Of a stretch of 18,700 bases of DNA, positions 6,438-14,500 are shown piece after piece. A program made the translations under genes and the position numbers. This stretch comes from JAHIZC01 sp043813305 (lineage in GTDB: Bacteria > Omnitrophota > Gorgyraeia > Gygaellales > Profunditerraquicolaceae): assembly GCA_043813305.1 (NCBI GenBank), contig JBDRLC010000008.1:1-18700 (forward strand), in the 5' to 3' direction. The notes under the pieces were generated by a model that searched no databases, was not told where the DNA came from, and was given only the letters and a program-made list of their open reading frames with translations. Position 1 is the stretch's first letter. Each line of letters begins with the position of its first letter.

Positions 6438-7166
6438 CTATTTTAGCCTACCTAACGGAAACTCTTTAATCATCACGTTCTTTAACCAGAGCAATGTCTC
6501 CTCGGGAGTTATACCCAGATATGTCGGACAGGGGGAAAGTATCTCTACTAAAGAAAACCCTACTTTATTGATCTGGTTACAAAATGCCTGTTTTATCGCC
6601 TTCTTTGTCTTGATGATCTCCTGGGGTGAGTGTAAGGATGTACGCTCGACAAATTTCACTGCCAAGAATTGGCTTAAGATCTCAGAAACCTTCAAAGGGT
6701 AACCTTCTATTTCCGCCCGCCTACCATTCGGGCTAGTGGCTGTTCTCTGGCCTAATAACGTAGTGGGCGCCATCTGACCGCCTGTCATGCCATAAATCGC
6801 GTTATTGATAAATATCACGGTGAGGTTTTCTCCCCGGTTTGCCGCATGAATAGTCTCAGCTGTACCGATTGCGGCGAGATCTCCGTCACCCTGATAAGTA
6901 AAAACAATATTATTCGGCCTTACTCTTTTTATCGCGGTCGCTACTGCCAAGGCACGGCCGTGCGCTGCTTCGGAACAGTCAAAATCCCAGTAATCATAGG
7001 CGATCACCGCACAGCCCACCGGAGCTATGCCGATAATTTTTTCTCTGATGCCCAATTCATCCACTACCTCAGCGATTAATCTATGCGCTGTGCCATGACC
7101 GCAGCCAGCACAATAGTGTGTTGATACATCTCGTAAAGATTTAGGATGACTGAATATCTTTTTCAT
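6438..7166 (-). CDS. korB: 2-oxoacid:ferredoxin oxidoreductase, beta (TPP) subunit
   Basis: The 242-aa subunit binds thiamine pyrophosphate and carries out the decarboxylation step. The N-terminal CAGCGHG motif is at about 19-25. The TPP/Mg motif GDGDLAAIGTAE and its partner NNAIYGMTGGQ follow in the middle, then APTTLLGQRTATSP. These are the signatures of the KorB/VorA-type beta subunits rather than of the larger fused pyruvate enzyme. It shares one base with the alpha-subunit stop (TAATG at 7166), so the two are translationally coupled. The enzyme links 2-oxoacids, CoA and reduced ferredoxin in the cytoplasm of anaerobes. Confidence 0.92.
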   Translation of the reverse strand: MKKIFSHPKSLRDVSTHYCAGCGHGTAHRLIAEVVDELGIREKIIGIAPVGCAVIAYDYWDFDCSEAAHGRALAVATAIKRVRPNNIVFTYQGDGDLAAIGTAETIHAANRGENLTVIFINNAIYGMTGGQMAPTTLLGQRTATSPNGRRAEIEGYPLKVSEILSQFLAVKFVERTSLHSPQEIIKTKKAIKQAFCNQINKVGFSLVEILSPCPTYLGITPEETLLWLKNVMIKEFPLGRLK

Positions 7167-8227
7167 TAATTTAGTAATTTAAGAATTTTGTCTGTAATTT
7201 GCTCTTCCGCGGGTATTCCTCCCCCGGCCCTACCGATAAATTCGACTCCAAACTTTCCGTTAAGCACTAGCTGGACATCCTCTATCATCTGGCCGTAAGA
7301 CATCTCGATAACTAAAAACTTTAAGTCCTTACTGCGGGCTGCCAGGCCTTGAAAAATCTTTCTGGGAAATGGCCATAATGTTATTGGGCGGATTAAGCCG
7401 ACTTTTTTATGCTTCTGTCTTAATTTGCTGACGGCACTCTTTACGATCCTGGCCATTGATCCATAAGCGACCAGGATGACTTTAGCATCATCCAGGAAGA
7501 GACTTTCGCTAAGCTGTTCTTTCTCCTGAATCTGCCTGTATTTATTCTGGAGCTTAAGATTAAATGTTTCTAAATCCCCTTCTTTCATATAAAAAGATTT
7601 GACGATATTCGGCTTCCTGCCCTTACATCCTGTCAACGCCCACGGTTTTATTTTGGATTTTGAATTTTTAATTTTAGATTTAATCACCATGGGTTCCATC
7701 ATCTGCCCTAACATCCCGTCGCCTAAAATAATCACCGGGCTGCGATATCTGTTTGCTAAATCAAAGGCACGAATCATTAATTCATAAGCCTCCTGAACAG
7801 AAGAGGGAGCAAGCACTATAGGATGATAATCTCCATGTCCGCCTCCGCGCGTAGCCTGAAAATAATCGGATTGCGCAGGCCAAATATTACCTAATCCCGG
7901 ACCTCCGCGCATTACATTTACGATTACAGCGGGCAAATCCGCTCCGGCTATATAAGAGATCCCCTCCTGTTTAAGGCTCATGCCCGGGCTAGAAGATGAA
8001 GTCATCGCCAAAGCACCCGCTGCTGCAGCACCGAATACCATATTTATTGCGGATAATTCTGATTCTGCCTGAATAAAAATCCCTCCTACTTCAGGCATGC
8101 GCCTGGACATGTAGGCGGGTATTTCATTCTGGGGGGTAATCGGGTAGCCTGCATAAAAACGACAACCGGCCTGAATTGCGCCTTCGGCCATTGCCTCATT
8201 TCCAGTAATCAAAATCTTTTTGCTCAT
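7166..8227 (-). CDS. korA: 2-oxoacid:ferredoxin oxidoreductase, alpha subunit
   Basis: The 353-aa alpha subunit has the POR_N domain (GNEAMAEGAIQAGCRFYAGY near the start, then TSSSSPGMSLKQEG) and the domain II region (KVILVAYGSMARIVKSA) in the C-terminal half. The start ATG overlaps the ferredoxin stop by 4 nt (ATGA), as expected for an operon. Odd point: residues about 183-194 are a lysine/serine stretch (KSKIKNSKSKIKP) encoded by five tandem heptads at 7646-7680. They lie in the linker after the first domain and do not look like conserved protein. Otherwise the length matches the family (350-380 aa). Confidence 0.93.
   Translation of the reverse strand: MSKKILITGNEAMAEGAIQAGCRFYAGYPITPQNEIPAYMSRRMPEVGGIFIQAESELSAINMVFGAAAAGALAMTSSSSPGMSLKQEGISYIAGADLPAVIVNVMRGGPGLGNIWPAQSDYFQATRGGGHGDYHPIVLAPSSVQEAYELMIRAFDLANRYRSPVIILGDGMLGQMMEPMVIKSKIKNSKSKIKPWALTGCKGRKPNIVKSFYMKEGDLETFNLKLQNKYRQIQEKEQLSESLFLDDAKVILVAYGSMARIVKSAVSKLRQKHKKVGLIRPITLWPFPRKIFQGLAARSKDLKFLVIEMSYGQMIEDVQLVLNGKFGVEFIGRAGGGIPAEEQITDKILKLLN
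7646..7680. repeat. Heptad tandem repeat inside korA
   Basis: On the plus strand five consecutive 7-mers fit a TTKRATT-like pattern: TTTTATT, TTGGATT, TTGAATT, TTTAATT, TTAGATT. The period of 7 is out of step with codons, so the repeat is a DNA-level feature. It is translated on the minus strand as a Lys/Ser/Asn linker of the alpha subunit. Confidence 0.8.
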
Positions 8228-8433
8228 ATTTCTTTATACACTTCAATGCAGCAATCAGGGCAGATGATTGCGCACATCGCACAACCTAAGCACTGAGAGC
8301 CGGATATAAATTCGACGTAGTTTACTCCGCGTTTATTTAGCTTTGCGCTCTTATTAATAGTTTTTTTCGGACAGACATTGATGCAAAGAAAACATCCCTT
8401 GCATTTATCTTTGTTGATCGTAACCTTAGCCAT
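8224..8433 (-). CDS. korD: 2x[4Fe-4S] ferredoxin, delta subunit of the 2-oxoacid oxidoreductase
   Basis: The 69-aa protein carries two CxxCxxCxxxCP-type cluster motifs: CKGCFLCINVCP (about 11-22) and CLGCAMCAIICP (about 49-60). It should pass electrons from the TPP subunit to soluble ferredoxin. It stands first in the ferredoxin-alpha-beta-gamma order common to Kor/Vor operons. It overlaps korA by 4 nt and the end of dxs by 8 nt. The dxs overlap ties its translation to the isoprenoid gene as well as to the oxidoreductase. Confidence 0.92.
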   Translation of the reverse strand: MAKVTINKDKCKGCFLCINVCPKKTINKSAKLNKRGVNYVEFISGSQCLGCAMCAIICPDCCIEVYKEI

Positions 8434-10318
8434 TCTTCTTCACTGTTTCTCTGATTCTTTGAGCAATACCGGCTGCGGTGAGCCCATAATCTCCTAACAA
8501 GAGATCTCTCTTACCGTGGACGATAAATTCACAGGGCAAACCAATCCTCACAACCGGTTTATCGATTTGTTCGCAGATCGCACTCCCAAAGCCACCATCT
8601 ACAATACCCTCTTCTACACTAAAAATAAAGTCTGTTTTATCCGTGGCCTCTTTGATTAAATCAATATCTAACGGCTTGATAAAACGTGCATTTACCAAAG
8701 TCCCTAATAAACCCTCTTTCTCTAATGCTTCAATTGCCTCATAAGAAGGCGCCACCATGCTACCCAGGCCAATCAGAGTAAAATCTCTGCCCTTCTTCAT
8801 AACTTCCGCCTTACCCAACTGGATGCTGGACGCTGGATGCTGGACGCTGGATTTTTTACTAGGATAAAGTATCAAGGATCGAGGATCAAAAGCCTTAGGG
8901 TATCTAATTGAAACTGGCTTATCTATATTTATAGCAAATTCAAGCATTGCTTCTAATTCAGCACCATCTCTGGGGGCCATCACTACTAAATTGGGAATAT
9001 TCTTCAGATAACTAATATCGTGGCTGCCTTGATGCGTAAACCCATCCTCTCCGACGATGCCTGCGCGGTCAACTGCAAACACTACCGACAGATTCTGCAG
9101 CGCAATGTCTTCGATAATCTGATCATATGCCCTCTGTAAGAATGTGGAATATATCGCCACCACCGGCTTCAAGCCTGCCTTCGCTAAACCAGCGGAAAAA
9201 GAAACCGCATGCCCCTCAGCAATACCCACGTCAAAAAACCTCTGCGGATATTGATCACGGAATTTATCCAGGCCTGTTCCTTCCGGCATCGCAGCGGTTA
9301 TCGCCACTACCCTCTTATCCTTCTTCGCTAGTTCTACTATCTTTTTACTGAAGACTTGCGTGTAGGTTCTTAAGGCTGAGTTGACTTGGGCCTTGCCGGT
9401 AAGAACATCGAAGGGGCCTGTGCCGTGGAACCTAACCGGTTCATTCTCCGCCGGAGCATAGCCCCTACCCTTCTTGGTAACCACGTGTAGTAATTTCGGT
9501 CCTTGGATATTTAAGATATTTTTTAGGGCGCCTAGCAGTGTCGGAAGATCATGGCCGTCCAGCGGACCAAAATAACGGAATCCCAGCTCCTCAAAGAACA
9601 TACCCGGAATAAATAAGCCTTTAAGGCCCTCCTCAAATCTATTGGCGATCCTGATCAGACGGCTGCCTTTGGGTACGCGTGACTTAAAAAATCCCTCCAG
9701 GGAATTCTTGAAACGGTTATATATAGGCAAAGAGATAATCTTATTCAGATAAGTACTTAGGGCACCAACGTTTGGGGCAATACTCAACTCGTTAGTATTT
9801 AAGATTACCAGTATATCTTTTTTCAGGTGCCCGGCGTTATTCAGCCCCTCAAAACAAGGCCCCCCGCTTAAGGAACCGTCACCGATCACAGTTACTATTT
9901 TGAAGTGTTCTTTTTTCGCTAGATAACCCCTGGCACAAGCAAGGCCCAATGATAAAGAAACTGCGTTAGAGCTGTGGCCTGTAGTAAATGTATCGTAAAC
10001 AGATTCGTCTTTACATGGAAAACCACTTATTCCTTTGTATTGACGCAGAGAGGAAAAATCTTTATTTCTGCCGGTTAAAATCTTGTGGGCATAGGTCTGG
10101 TGCCCTACGTCAAAAATTATTTTGTCGCGGGGCAAATCAAGACAGCGGTGCAAAGCAATAATCAGCTCTACTGCACCTAGGCTGGAGGCAAGATGGCCTC
10201 CGGTCTTAGAGACAACATCAACGATCCTTTCCCGGATCTCCGAAGCAAGAATCGTAAGTTTCTCGACATCTAAGGACTTAAGGTCTTGGGGTGAATTGAT
10301 TTTTTCTAATAACATCAT
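8426..10318 (-). CDS. dxs: 1-deoxy-D-xylulose-5-phosphate synthase
   Basis: This is the first enzyme of the MEP isoprenoid pathway, joining pyruvate and glyceraldehyde-3-phosphate with TPP. The 630-aa length is normal. The TPP motif is GDGSLSGGPCFEGLNNAG with its partner NTNELSIAPNVGALS. The transketolase pyrimidine-binding domain has DVGIAEGHAV and DRAGIVGEDGFTHQGSHD, and the C-terminal domain follows. Differences from typical DXS are NTN for NDN and AEGHA for AEQHA. Residues about 476-500, the linker between the middle and C-terminal domains, are encoded by two heptad repeat tracts (8872-8892, 8821-8852). The start ATG shares a base with the xseB stop (TAATG), and a second ATG follows directly. 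The xseA-xseB-dxs order is frequent in bacteria. Confidence 0.96.
   Translation of the reverse strand: MMLLEKINSPQDLKSLDVEKLTILASEIRERIVDVVSKTGGHLASSLGAVELIIALHRCLDLPRDKIIFDVGHQTYAHKILTGRNKDFSSLRQYKGISGFPCKDESVYDTFTTGHSSNAVSLSLGLACARGYLAKKEHFKIVTVIGDGSLSGGPCFEGLNNAGHLKKDILVILNTNELSIAPNVGALSTYLNKIISLPIYNRFKNSLEGFFKSRVPKGSRLIRIANRFEEGLKGLFIPGMFFEELGFRYFGPLDGHDLPTLLGALKNILNIQGPKLLHVVTKKGRGYAPAENEPVRFHGTGPFDVLTGKAQVNSALRTYTQVFSKKIVELAKKDKRVVAITAAMPEGTGLDKFRDQYPQRFFDVGIAEGHAVSFSAGLAKAGLKPVVAIYSTFLQRAYDQIIEDIALQNLSVVFAVDRAGIVGEDGFTHQGSHDISYLKNIPNLVVMAPRDGAELEAMLEFAINIDKPVSIRYPKAFDPRSLILYPSKKSSVQHPASSIQLGKAEVMKKGRDFTLIGLGSMVAPSYEAIEALEKEGLLGTLVNARFIKPLDIDLIKEATDKTDFIFSVEEGIVDGGFGSAICEQIDKPVVRIGLPCEFIVHGKRDLLLGDYGLTAAGIAQRIRETVKKNG
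8821..8852. repeat. 14-bp (2 x 7) tandem repeat inside dxs
   Basis: GGATGCTGGACGCT is present twice in perfect tandem (8821-8834, 8835-8848) followed by GGAT. Each 14-mer is itself two near-identical heptads (GGATGCT, GGACGCT). On the minus strand it is translated as part of SSVQHPASSIQ in the linker before the DXS C-terminal domain. Confidence 0.9.
8872..8892. repeat. Second heptad repeat inside dxs
   Basis: Three 7-mers in tandem, TCAAGGA, TCGAGGA and TCAAAAG, lie 19 bp from the 14-bp repeat and encode FDPRSLIL-type linker residues. Its sequence differs from that of the neighbouring tract, but the period is the same. Confidence 0.6.
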
Positions 10319-10563
10319 TAATCTTGTGGGTCAGAATCCTCTGCGAATTTTTCCAGAGAGTATTTATCCTCTTTCTTGATCAATGTCTGGACTTTACGCT
10401 GAGCTTCATTAAGCGTTGCCGAACATCCCTGGGCTAATTTGATGCCCTCTTCGTATTTTTTTAGCGACTCGCCGAGGGTCAGCTTTCCGTCGGCTAGCTC
10501 ATCGACAATCTTCTGAAGTCTTTTGACGTCATCTTCAAAACGCTCTTTTTTCTCTTTTGTCAT
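10318..10563 (-). CDS. xseB: Exodeoxyribonuclease VII small subunit
   Basis: The 81-aa protein is the small subunit of exonuclease VII, which degrades single-stranded DNA. It has the family pattern RFEDDVKRLQKIVDELADGKLTLGESLKKYEEGIKLAQGCSATL, a two-helix coiled coil. Length is typical (60-85 aa). Its start lies within the 3' end of xseA (29-nt overlap) and its stop overlaps the start of dxs, so the three genes are one translational unit. Confidence 0.95.
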   Translation of the reverse strand: MTKEKKERFEDDVKRLQKIVDELADGKLTLGESLKKYEEGIKLAQGCSATLNEAQRKVQTLIKKEDKYSLEKFAEDSDPQD

Positions 10564-11797
10564 CTTTAATTACCTCCCTGACCGTACTAATAAAGATCCC
10601 TTTATCTAAAACTGTTTTGATTTTATCGCCCTGTTTAAGACCGGATACATCTTTTATAATTTCGCCTGTCTCAAGGCGCGTACTTAGACTGTAACCGCGG
10701 GATAACACCGAAAGCGGACTAAGTGCTTCTAATTTCTCTATTAAGTAAGACAACTTTTCCCGGGTGATATTTAAAATCTGCTTGATCTGCCGGTTCAATC
10801 CTGCGGCAAATTCATCGACTAACTGCTGTTTTTCTGATAGTCTATCCAAAGGGCTGACCAACGCACCCAATAAAACCGCCAGGATATGCTTTAAGTTATA
10901 AATCACCTCTGCAATAGAAGCAGATAGGCTATGGCAGTAATTATCCATATCTGCTAAGAGAGCATTCTTTTTATCTACGATGATTTTAGCGGCAGCTGAG
11001 GGCGTCTCCACAAATACATCTGCGACCAGATCTGCAAGCGTTATATTAATTTGGTGCCCGACCGCAGAGATCGTGGGGAATCTGGAGTTATATATTGCCC
11101 GGGCAACGATCTCCTCGTTAAATGACCAGAGATCCTCAATGCTCCCTCCGCCCCGGGAGATTATCAGAGCATCTATTTGGCCAAACTTATTAAAATCTTC
11201 GATAGCTTTAGCGATCTCTTTGGCAGCAGTCTCGCCCTGTACGCGTACAGGGCGAATGATCAGATCAACAAAAGGCGCTCCCTTCTTCAGTATCTGCAAT
11301 ATATCCCTGAGGGCAGCGCTGTGGCTCGAAGTAACCACTCCCACCTTAAAGGGCATAGAAGGCAGTGGCTTTTTATGTGCCTGATCAAAAAGCCCTTCTT
11401 TAAAAAGTTTTTTCTTTAATTGCTCAAAGGCAAGCTGGCGGGCTCCGATCCCTTTGGGCTCGATCTTCTCCACGATCAATTGGTAATTTCCCCGGGGAGG
11501 GTAAACATCGACCTTGCCGAAACAAACTACCTTTAACCCGTCTTCGATTTTGAACTTAACTTCTTTATTCGCCCGGCTGAACATCGCCGCCGCGAGCACC
11601 GCCGATTCATCTTTGAGAGAAAAATAAAAGTGGCCGGAAGCAGCGGTTTTAAAATTAGAGACTTCCCCTTCGACCCAAACCTCGCCGAAGGTATTCTCTA
11701 AAATCAGTTTGATATCCTGGGTAATCTCGCGGACTTTATAAACACGTCTCTCTAAATCTTTAGGTTGAGAGAATAAATCAGGGGCTAATCTGGACAT
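10535..11797 (-). CDS. xseA: Exodeoxyribonuclease VII large subunit
   Basis: The 420-aa protein is the catalytic subunit of exonuclease VII. The N-terminal OB-fold is seen at about 20-110 (WVEGEVSNFKTAASGHFYFSLKDE). The catalytic core has KVGVVTSSHSAALRDILQIL and the conserved ISRGGGSIEDLWSFNEE, then AVGHQINITLADLVAD with TPSAAA. A long coiled-coil region follows, and the tail keeps the LSRGYS motif. Everything expected is present and the length is close to typical (400-460 aa). It starts 3 nt after the stop of the GH39-like gene, with little room for a separate promoter, and overlaps xseB. Confidence 0.95.
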   Translation of the reverse strand: MSRLAPDLFSQPKDLERRVYKVREITQDIKLILENTFGEVWVEGEVSNFKTAASGHFYFSLKDESAVLAAAMFSRANKEVKFKIEDGLKVVCFGKVDVYPPRGNYQLIVEKIEPKGIGARQLAFEQLKKKLFKEGLFDQAHKKPLPSMPFKVGVVTSSHSAALRDILQILKKGAPFVDLIIRPVRVQGETAAKEIAKAIEDFNKFGQIDALIISRGGGSIEDLWSFNEEIVARAIYNSRFPTISAVGHQINITLADLVADVFVETPSAAAKIIVDKKNALLADMDNYCHSLSASIAEVIYNLKHILAVLLGALVSPLDRLSEKQQLVDEFAAGLNRQIKQILNITREKLSYLIEKLEALSPLSVLSRGYSLSTRLETGEIIKDVSGLKQGDKIKTVLDKGIFISTVREVIKDDKREKRAF

Positions 11798-11800
11798 ACT

Positions 11801-13618
11801 TTATTCTGATTGCTCCACTTCCTGTTCCTGCTCGATTAAAGTTGTTTTTTCTGTAGCTTCTGCAGCTTCTGCAGCTTCTGCAGCAGGCTGCTCTAATCCC
11901 TGCTCTTTCTGCACCTCTATAGGCTTGCTATCTAAAATAATCATATTCAGGGAATAAGGATTCATCGTAAACGTCTCTTGATAAATGTCAGAGGTAATCA
12001 CTTCTTTTTTCCCCACCGGATTGAAGGGACAATCAAGCCTACAACTGGAATCGACTACATACTTTTCGTATAAATAATTTCCTTTGAGGTTCTTGATTTC
12101 AACTGTTATCTTACGCGGTTCTTGGGCAAGAAGTATCGCCCTATTATTTAGCACCCTCGCTTTCTCAAGCATCACCTTAACTCTTTTGCGTAGGCGCTTT
12201 GAGCCGGAGACTTCAAGCTCGCCTCTGAGGAACTTTTCGAATCTCTCTGATTTAATAAATCTTAACAATCTCTCTCTGTCTCCTGCGCCTAACGTGGCAA
12301 TATGCTTGGCAAGATAATTCATCGCCGTATTAGGATCTATATAATTGTAAAGCAGTAGGATAACCCGGCCCTTTTCTCTAGTGGCGATAGCACCGACAAA
12401 ATCATCCTTAAACTTTGTCAAAAACATATCCCTACCTAAAAAGCTAAGCATCTTATAAGCGTTATATACCGCTTTTTCTCCCCCTTTATATTTAGAGCTT
12501 TCAGGATCGAAATAAAAGATTCCCGTATTTCTCGCCACCCCTTCCTTATTCTCCTGAAAATCTTCCAGAGAAAAATAGGTCTGATAATCAATCCCCGATT
12601 TATACATATTCTTGATACGTGCGGGGATAAAACTTGAGCAAATGTAAGATTTCTCTCCTCTCTCAGGTGAAATATTGGCTCCTGCATCAAAATTCCACTC
12701 GTCAATAATCAAAGGCGTATTGGGGTCGAACTTAAAATATGTTAACCATTCCCTGATCAGACTAACCACATTCTTCTTGTATCCGGTGATTTCTTCTTCT
12801 GAGTCGGGCGAGGTAGAAAATGTATGCCAACTGATAAAATCTAAAGGCAGCCGGTATCTATAGCAATATTGAATCAGTTCATAGATCATCCCTCTTTCCG
12901 GGGTAATGATCGTGTTACCGTCGATACTCTGAAACCACCAGCTCACGCTAGGTCCGCCTAGAGGTATAAATATTTTTGTCTCGGTTCTTAACTCTTTTAT
13001 GCTTTCGGCCACCATCCGGTATAGATTAAAATAATCCTGTCTTCTGCCAAGAAAGAAATCGTCAAGATCAGGCGCATTCCAAACTTCATACCAGATATTA
13101 TATCTTTTGTTACAGCTCAGTTCTTTGATGTATCCTTTGACCATCCTCTTAAACTCCCTTAAGTCGCGAAGAGGACTCTTCTTATCTAAAACCCTTCCTA
13201 AACCGTCTGGCGTGCCGAATAAATTCAAGATAACTATGCCTCCGGCATCACTTATCTTCTTAATTATGCGCTCGTAATTAGTCAAGAGGATTTGTTGCTC
13301 GTCTTCCTTCCCAGAGAGTTTCTCTATTTCCCACAGGCTAAACTGTAAGCGATAAATTCCTTTAAATCCGATGTCATTCTCCCAGTTTTCCAGGACTGTG
13401 CCATCTGCCAGAGTTTGAGGCCAGGAGTTTTTGCGATGAAATCCCCTGCCGCTAAGATCTATATTCGGCCTGAATATCTTCGGCAGAAAGACCGTATCAG
13501 CCTCGATGTCTAAGCTAAATTTTAAATCAGCCTCCTGGGCGGCAAATACAACAGCTCTAAGCTGTAAGCTATAAGCTATAAGTAGAAATATTGCCAAGCG
13601 GTTAAAAATCTTATTCAT
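11801..13618 (-). CDS. Secreted GH39-like (beta/alpha)8 glycosidase homologue, acid/base residue replaced
   Basis: The 605-aa protein has an N-terminal signal (about 1-27, ending VFAA). The barrel domain resembles family GH39 of clan GH-A: IWYEVWNAPDLDDFF at about 175-189, DFISWHTFSTSPD at about 260-272 and LIIDEWNFDAG at about 303-313. In GH-A enzymes the WNEP glutamate is the acid/base and the later glutamate (here E307) is the nucleophile. Here WNEP reads WNAP (Ala182, codon GCG at 13073-13075), so normal retaining hydrolysis is doubtful. A beta-rich domain and a low-complexity Ala/Glu tail follow; the tail contains three perfect 9-bp units (11855-11881). The signal peptide coding region holds a heptad repeat. 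The gene overlaps ymdB by 4 nt. It could be a sugar-binding pseudoenzyme or may use another catalytic residue. Confidence 0.8.
   Translation of the reverse strand: MNKIFNRLAIFLLIAYSLQLRAVVFAAQEADLKFSLDIEADTVFLPKIFRPNIDLSGRGFHRKNSWPQTLADGTVLENWENDIGFKGIYRLQFSLWEIEKLSGKEDEQQILLTNYERIIKKISDAGGIVILNLFGTPDGLGRVLDKKSPLRDLREFKRMVKGYIKELSCNKRYNIWYEVWNAPDLDDFFLGRRQDYFNLYRMVAESIKELRTETKIFIPLGGPSVSWWFQSIDGNTIITPERGMIYELIQYCYRYRLPLDFISWHTFSTSPDSEEEITGYKKNVVSLIREWLTYFKFDPNTPLIIDEWNFDAGANISPERGEKSYICSSFIPARIKNMYKSGIDYQTYFSLEDFQENKEGVARNTGIFYFDPESSKYKGGEKAVYNAYKMLSFLGRDMFLTKFKDDFVGAIATREKGRVILLLYNYIDPNTAMNYLAKHIATLGAGDRERLLRFIKSERFEKFLRGELEVSGSKRLRKRVKVMLEKARVLNNRAILLAQEPRKITVEIKNLKGNYLYEKYVVDSSCRLDCPFNPVGKKEVITSDIYQETFTMNPYSLNMIILDSKPIEVQKEQGLEQPAAEAAEAAEATEKTTLIEQEQEVEQSE
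13552..13582. repeat. Heptad repeat in the signal peptide coding region
   Basis: Plus-strand 7-mers CAGCTCT, AAGCTGT, AAGCTAT, AAGCTAT and a partial AAG run in tandem. On the minus strand they encode AYSLQLRAV in the hydrophobic part and end of the signal peptide of the GH39-like protein. Confidence 0.8.
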
Positions 13619-14400
13619 TCTTTTAATTTTCGTTGAATTCTTTCTATAGATTTTGCTTTCCCTGAACCTTCATCTATATCTAATACTACTGCGGCCAACT
13701 TTACATTCTCTTCGGCAATCTGAAATCTTGTAGGCATGGAAGTAATGAATCTTTCCAAGACATCATCTATTTTCCTGCCAATCACGGAATCATAGGAACC
13801 AGTCATGCCTGCATCTGTTAGATATGCGCTTCCTTGCGGCAGGATCCTTTCATCCGCAGTCTGGATGTGGGTGTGGGTCCCGATCACAGCAGAGACCTTG
13901 CCGTCTAAATACCAGCCGAGAGCGACCTTCTCTGAAGTAGCTTCCGCATGCACATCGACAATAATTACTTTGGTTTCTTTCGATAATTCCTTCTGGGCTT
14001 TGATACAGGAGCGAAACGGACACTCTAGCGCCTGCATAAAAACCCTGCCGTTGACATTCGCCACTCCGACGGAATTACCCTTTTTCGTCTTAAACACAGC
14101 AAAGCCTCGGCCTAAACAGTCACCGGGATAATTCATCGGCCTTAAGACCCTCTGCTCCTGATTAATGAACTCGAAGATCTCTCTCTTCTTCCAAATATGA
14201 TCACCGGAAGTAAGCACATCGATTCCGTAACTAAACAACTCCTCTGCCACGCGGGGAGTTATACCGGAACCTCCGGCTGCGTTCTCCGCATTGGCAATCA
14301 CGAAATCCAACTTATATTCTTTGACCAGATTAGGAAGAAGCTCTTTTATCGCATCCCGTCCCGGCCTGCCGACTATGTCGCCGATAAATAAAATATTCAT
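13615..14400 (-). CDS. ymdB: YmdB-type metallophosphoesterase
   Basis: The 261-aa protein belongs to the TIGR00282/YmdB family of calcineurin-like phosphoesterases, known in Bacillus to hydrolyse 2',3'-cyclic nucleotides. It has the metal-binding residues expected: GDIVGRPGR at the start, NAENAAGGSGITP, SGDHIWK, DVHAEATSEK and the late GTHTHIQTAD. Length is standard (about 260 aa). It lies just downstream of rny, as in Bacillus and many other bacteria, which fits a shared role in RNA turnover and signalling. Its stop overlaps the ATG of the GH39-like gene (ATGA). It is separated from rny by a 100-bp heptad-repeat region. Confidence 0.93.
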   Translation of the reverse strand: MNILFIGDIVGRPGRDAIKELLPNLVKEYKLDFVIANAENAAGGSGITPRVAEELFSYGIDVLTSGDHIWKKREIFEFINQEQRVLRPMNYPGDCLGRGFAVFKTKKGNSVGVANVNGRVFMQALECPFRSCIKAQKELSKETKVIIVDVHAEATSEKVALGWYLDGKVSAVIGTHTHIQTADERILPQGSAYLTDAGMTGSYDSVIGRKIDDVLERFITSMPTRFQIAEENVKLAAVVLDIDEGSGKAKSIERIQRKLKE

Positions 14401-14404
14401 ATTT

Positions 14405-14495
14405 CGTAATTCGTAAATGCGTAACTAGTAACTCGTAATTTAAAATCTATTGCCCGACTAGATTACTAGTTACGAGTTACTAACGTACTAGTTAC
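14405..14495. repeat. Heptad repeats in inverted orientation between rny and ymdB
   Basis: The gap between the two genes is filled by a GTAACTN-like heptad array (GTAA at 14406, 14413, 14421, 14428, 14435) and its complement (TTAC at 14463, 14470, 14477, 14492). A perfect 13-bp pairing is possible between 14426-14438 and 14470-14482 with a 31-nt loop, and an alternative 12-bp pairing joins 14420-14431 to 14463-14474. The two can exchange because of the repeat. No T-tract follows the stem on the minus transcript, so a simple terminator is not indicated. Confidence 0.75.
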
Positions 14496-14500
14496 TGATT

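Noticed and set aside
7646..7680. Short CRISPR-like array
   Set aside because: Units are 7 bp with no spacers, degenerate, and translated in a conserved gene. No cas gene is present.
10980..11384. Plus-strand 134-aa frame
   Set aside because: Antisense to the catalytic core of xseA, whose motifs are clear on the minus strand.
12436..12705. Minus-strand 89-aa frame inside the GH39-like gene
   Set aside because: It is a shifted frame in an intact gene that shows family motifs on both sides, so it is a shadow rather than evidence of a frameshift.
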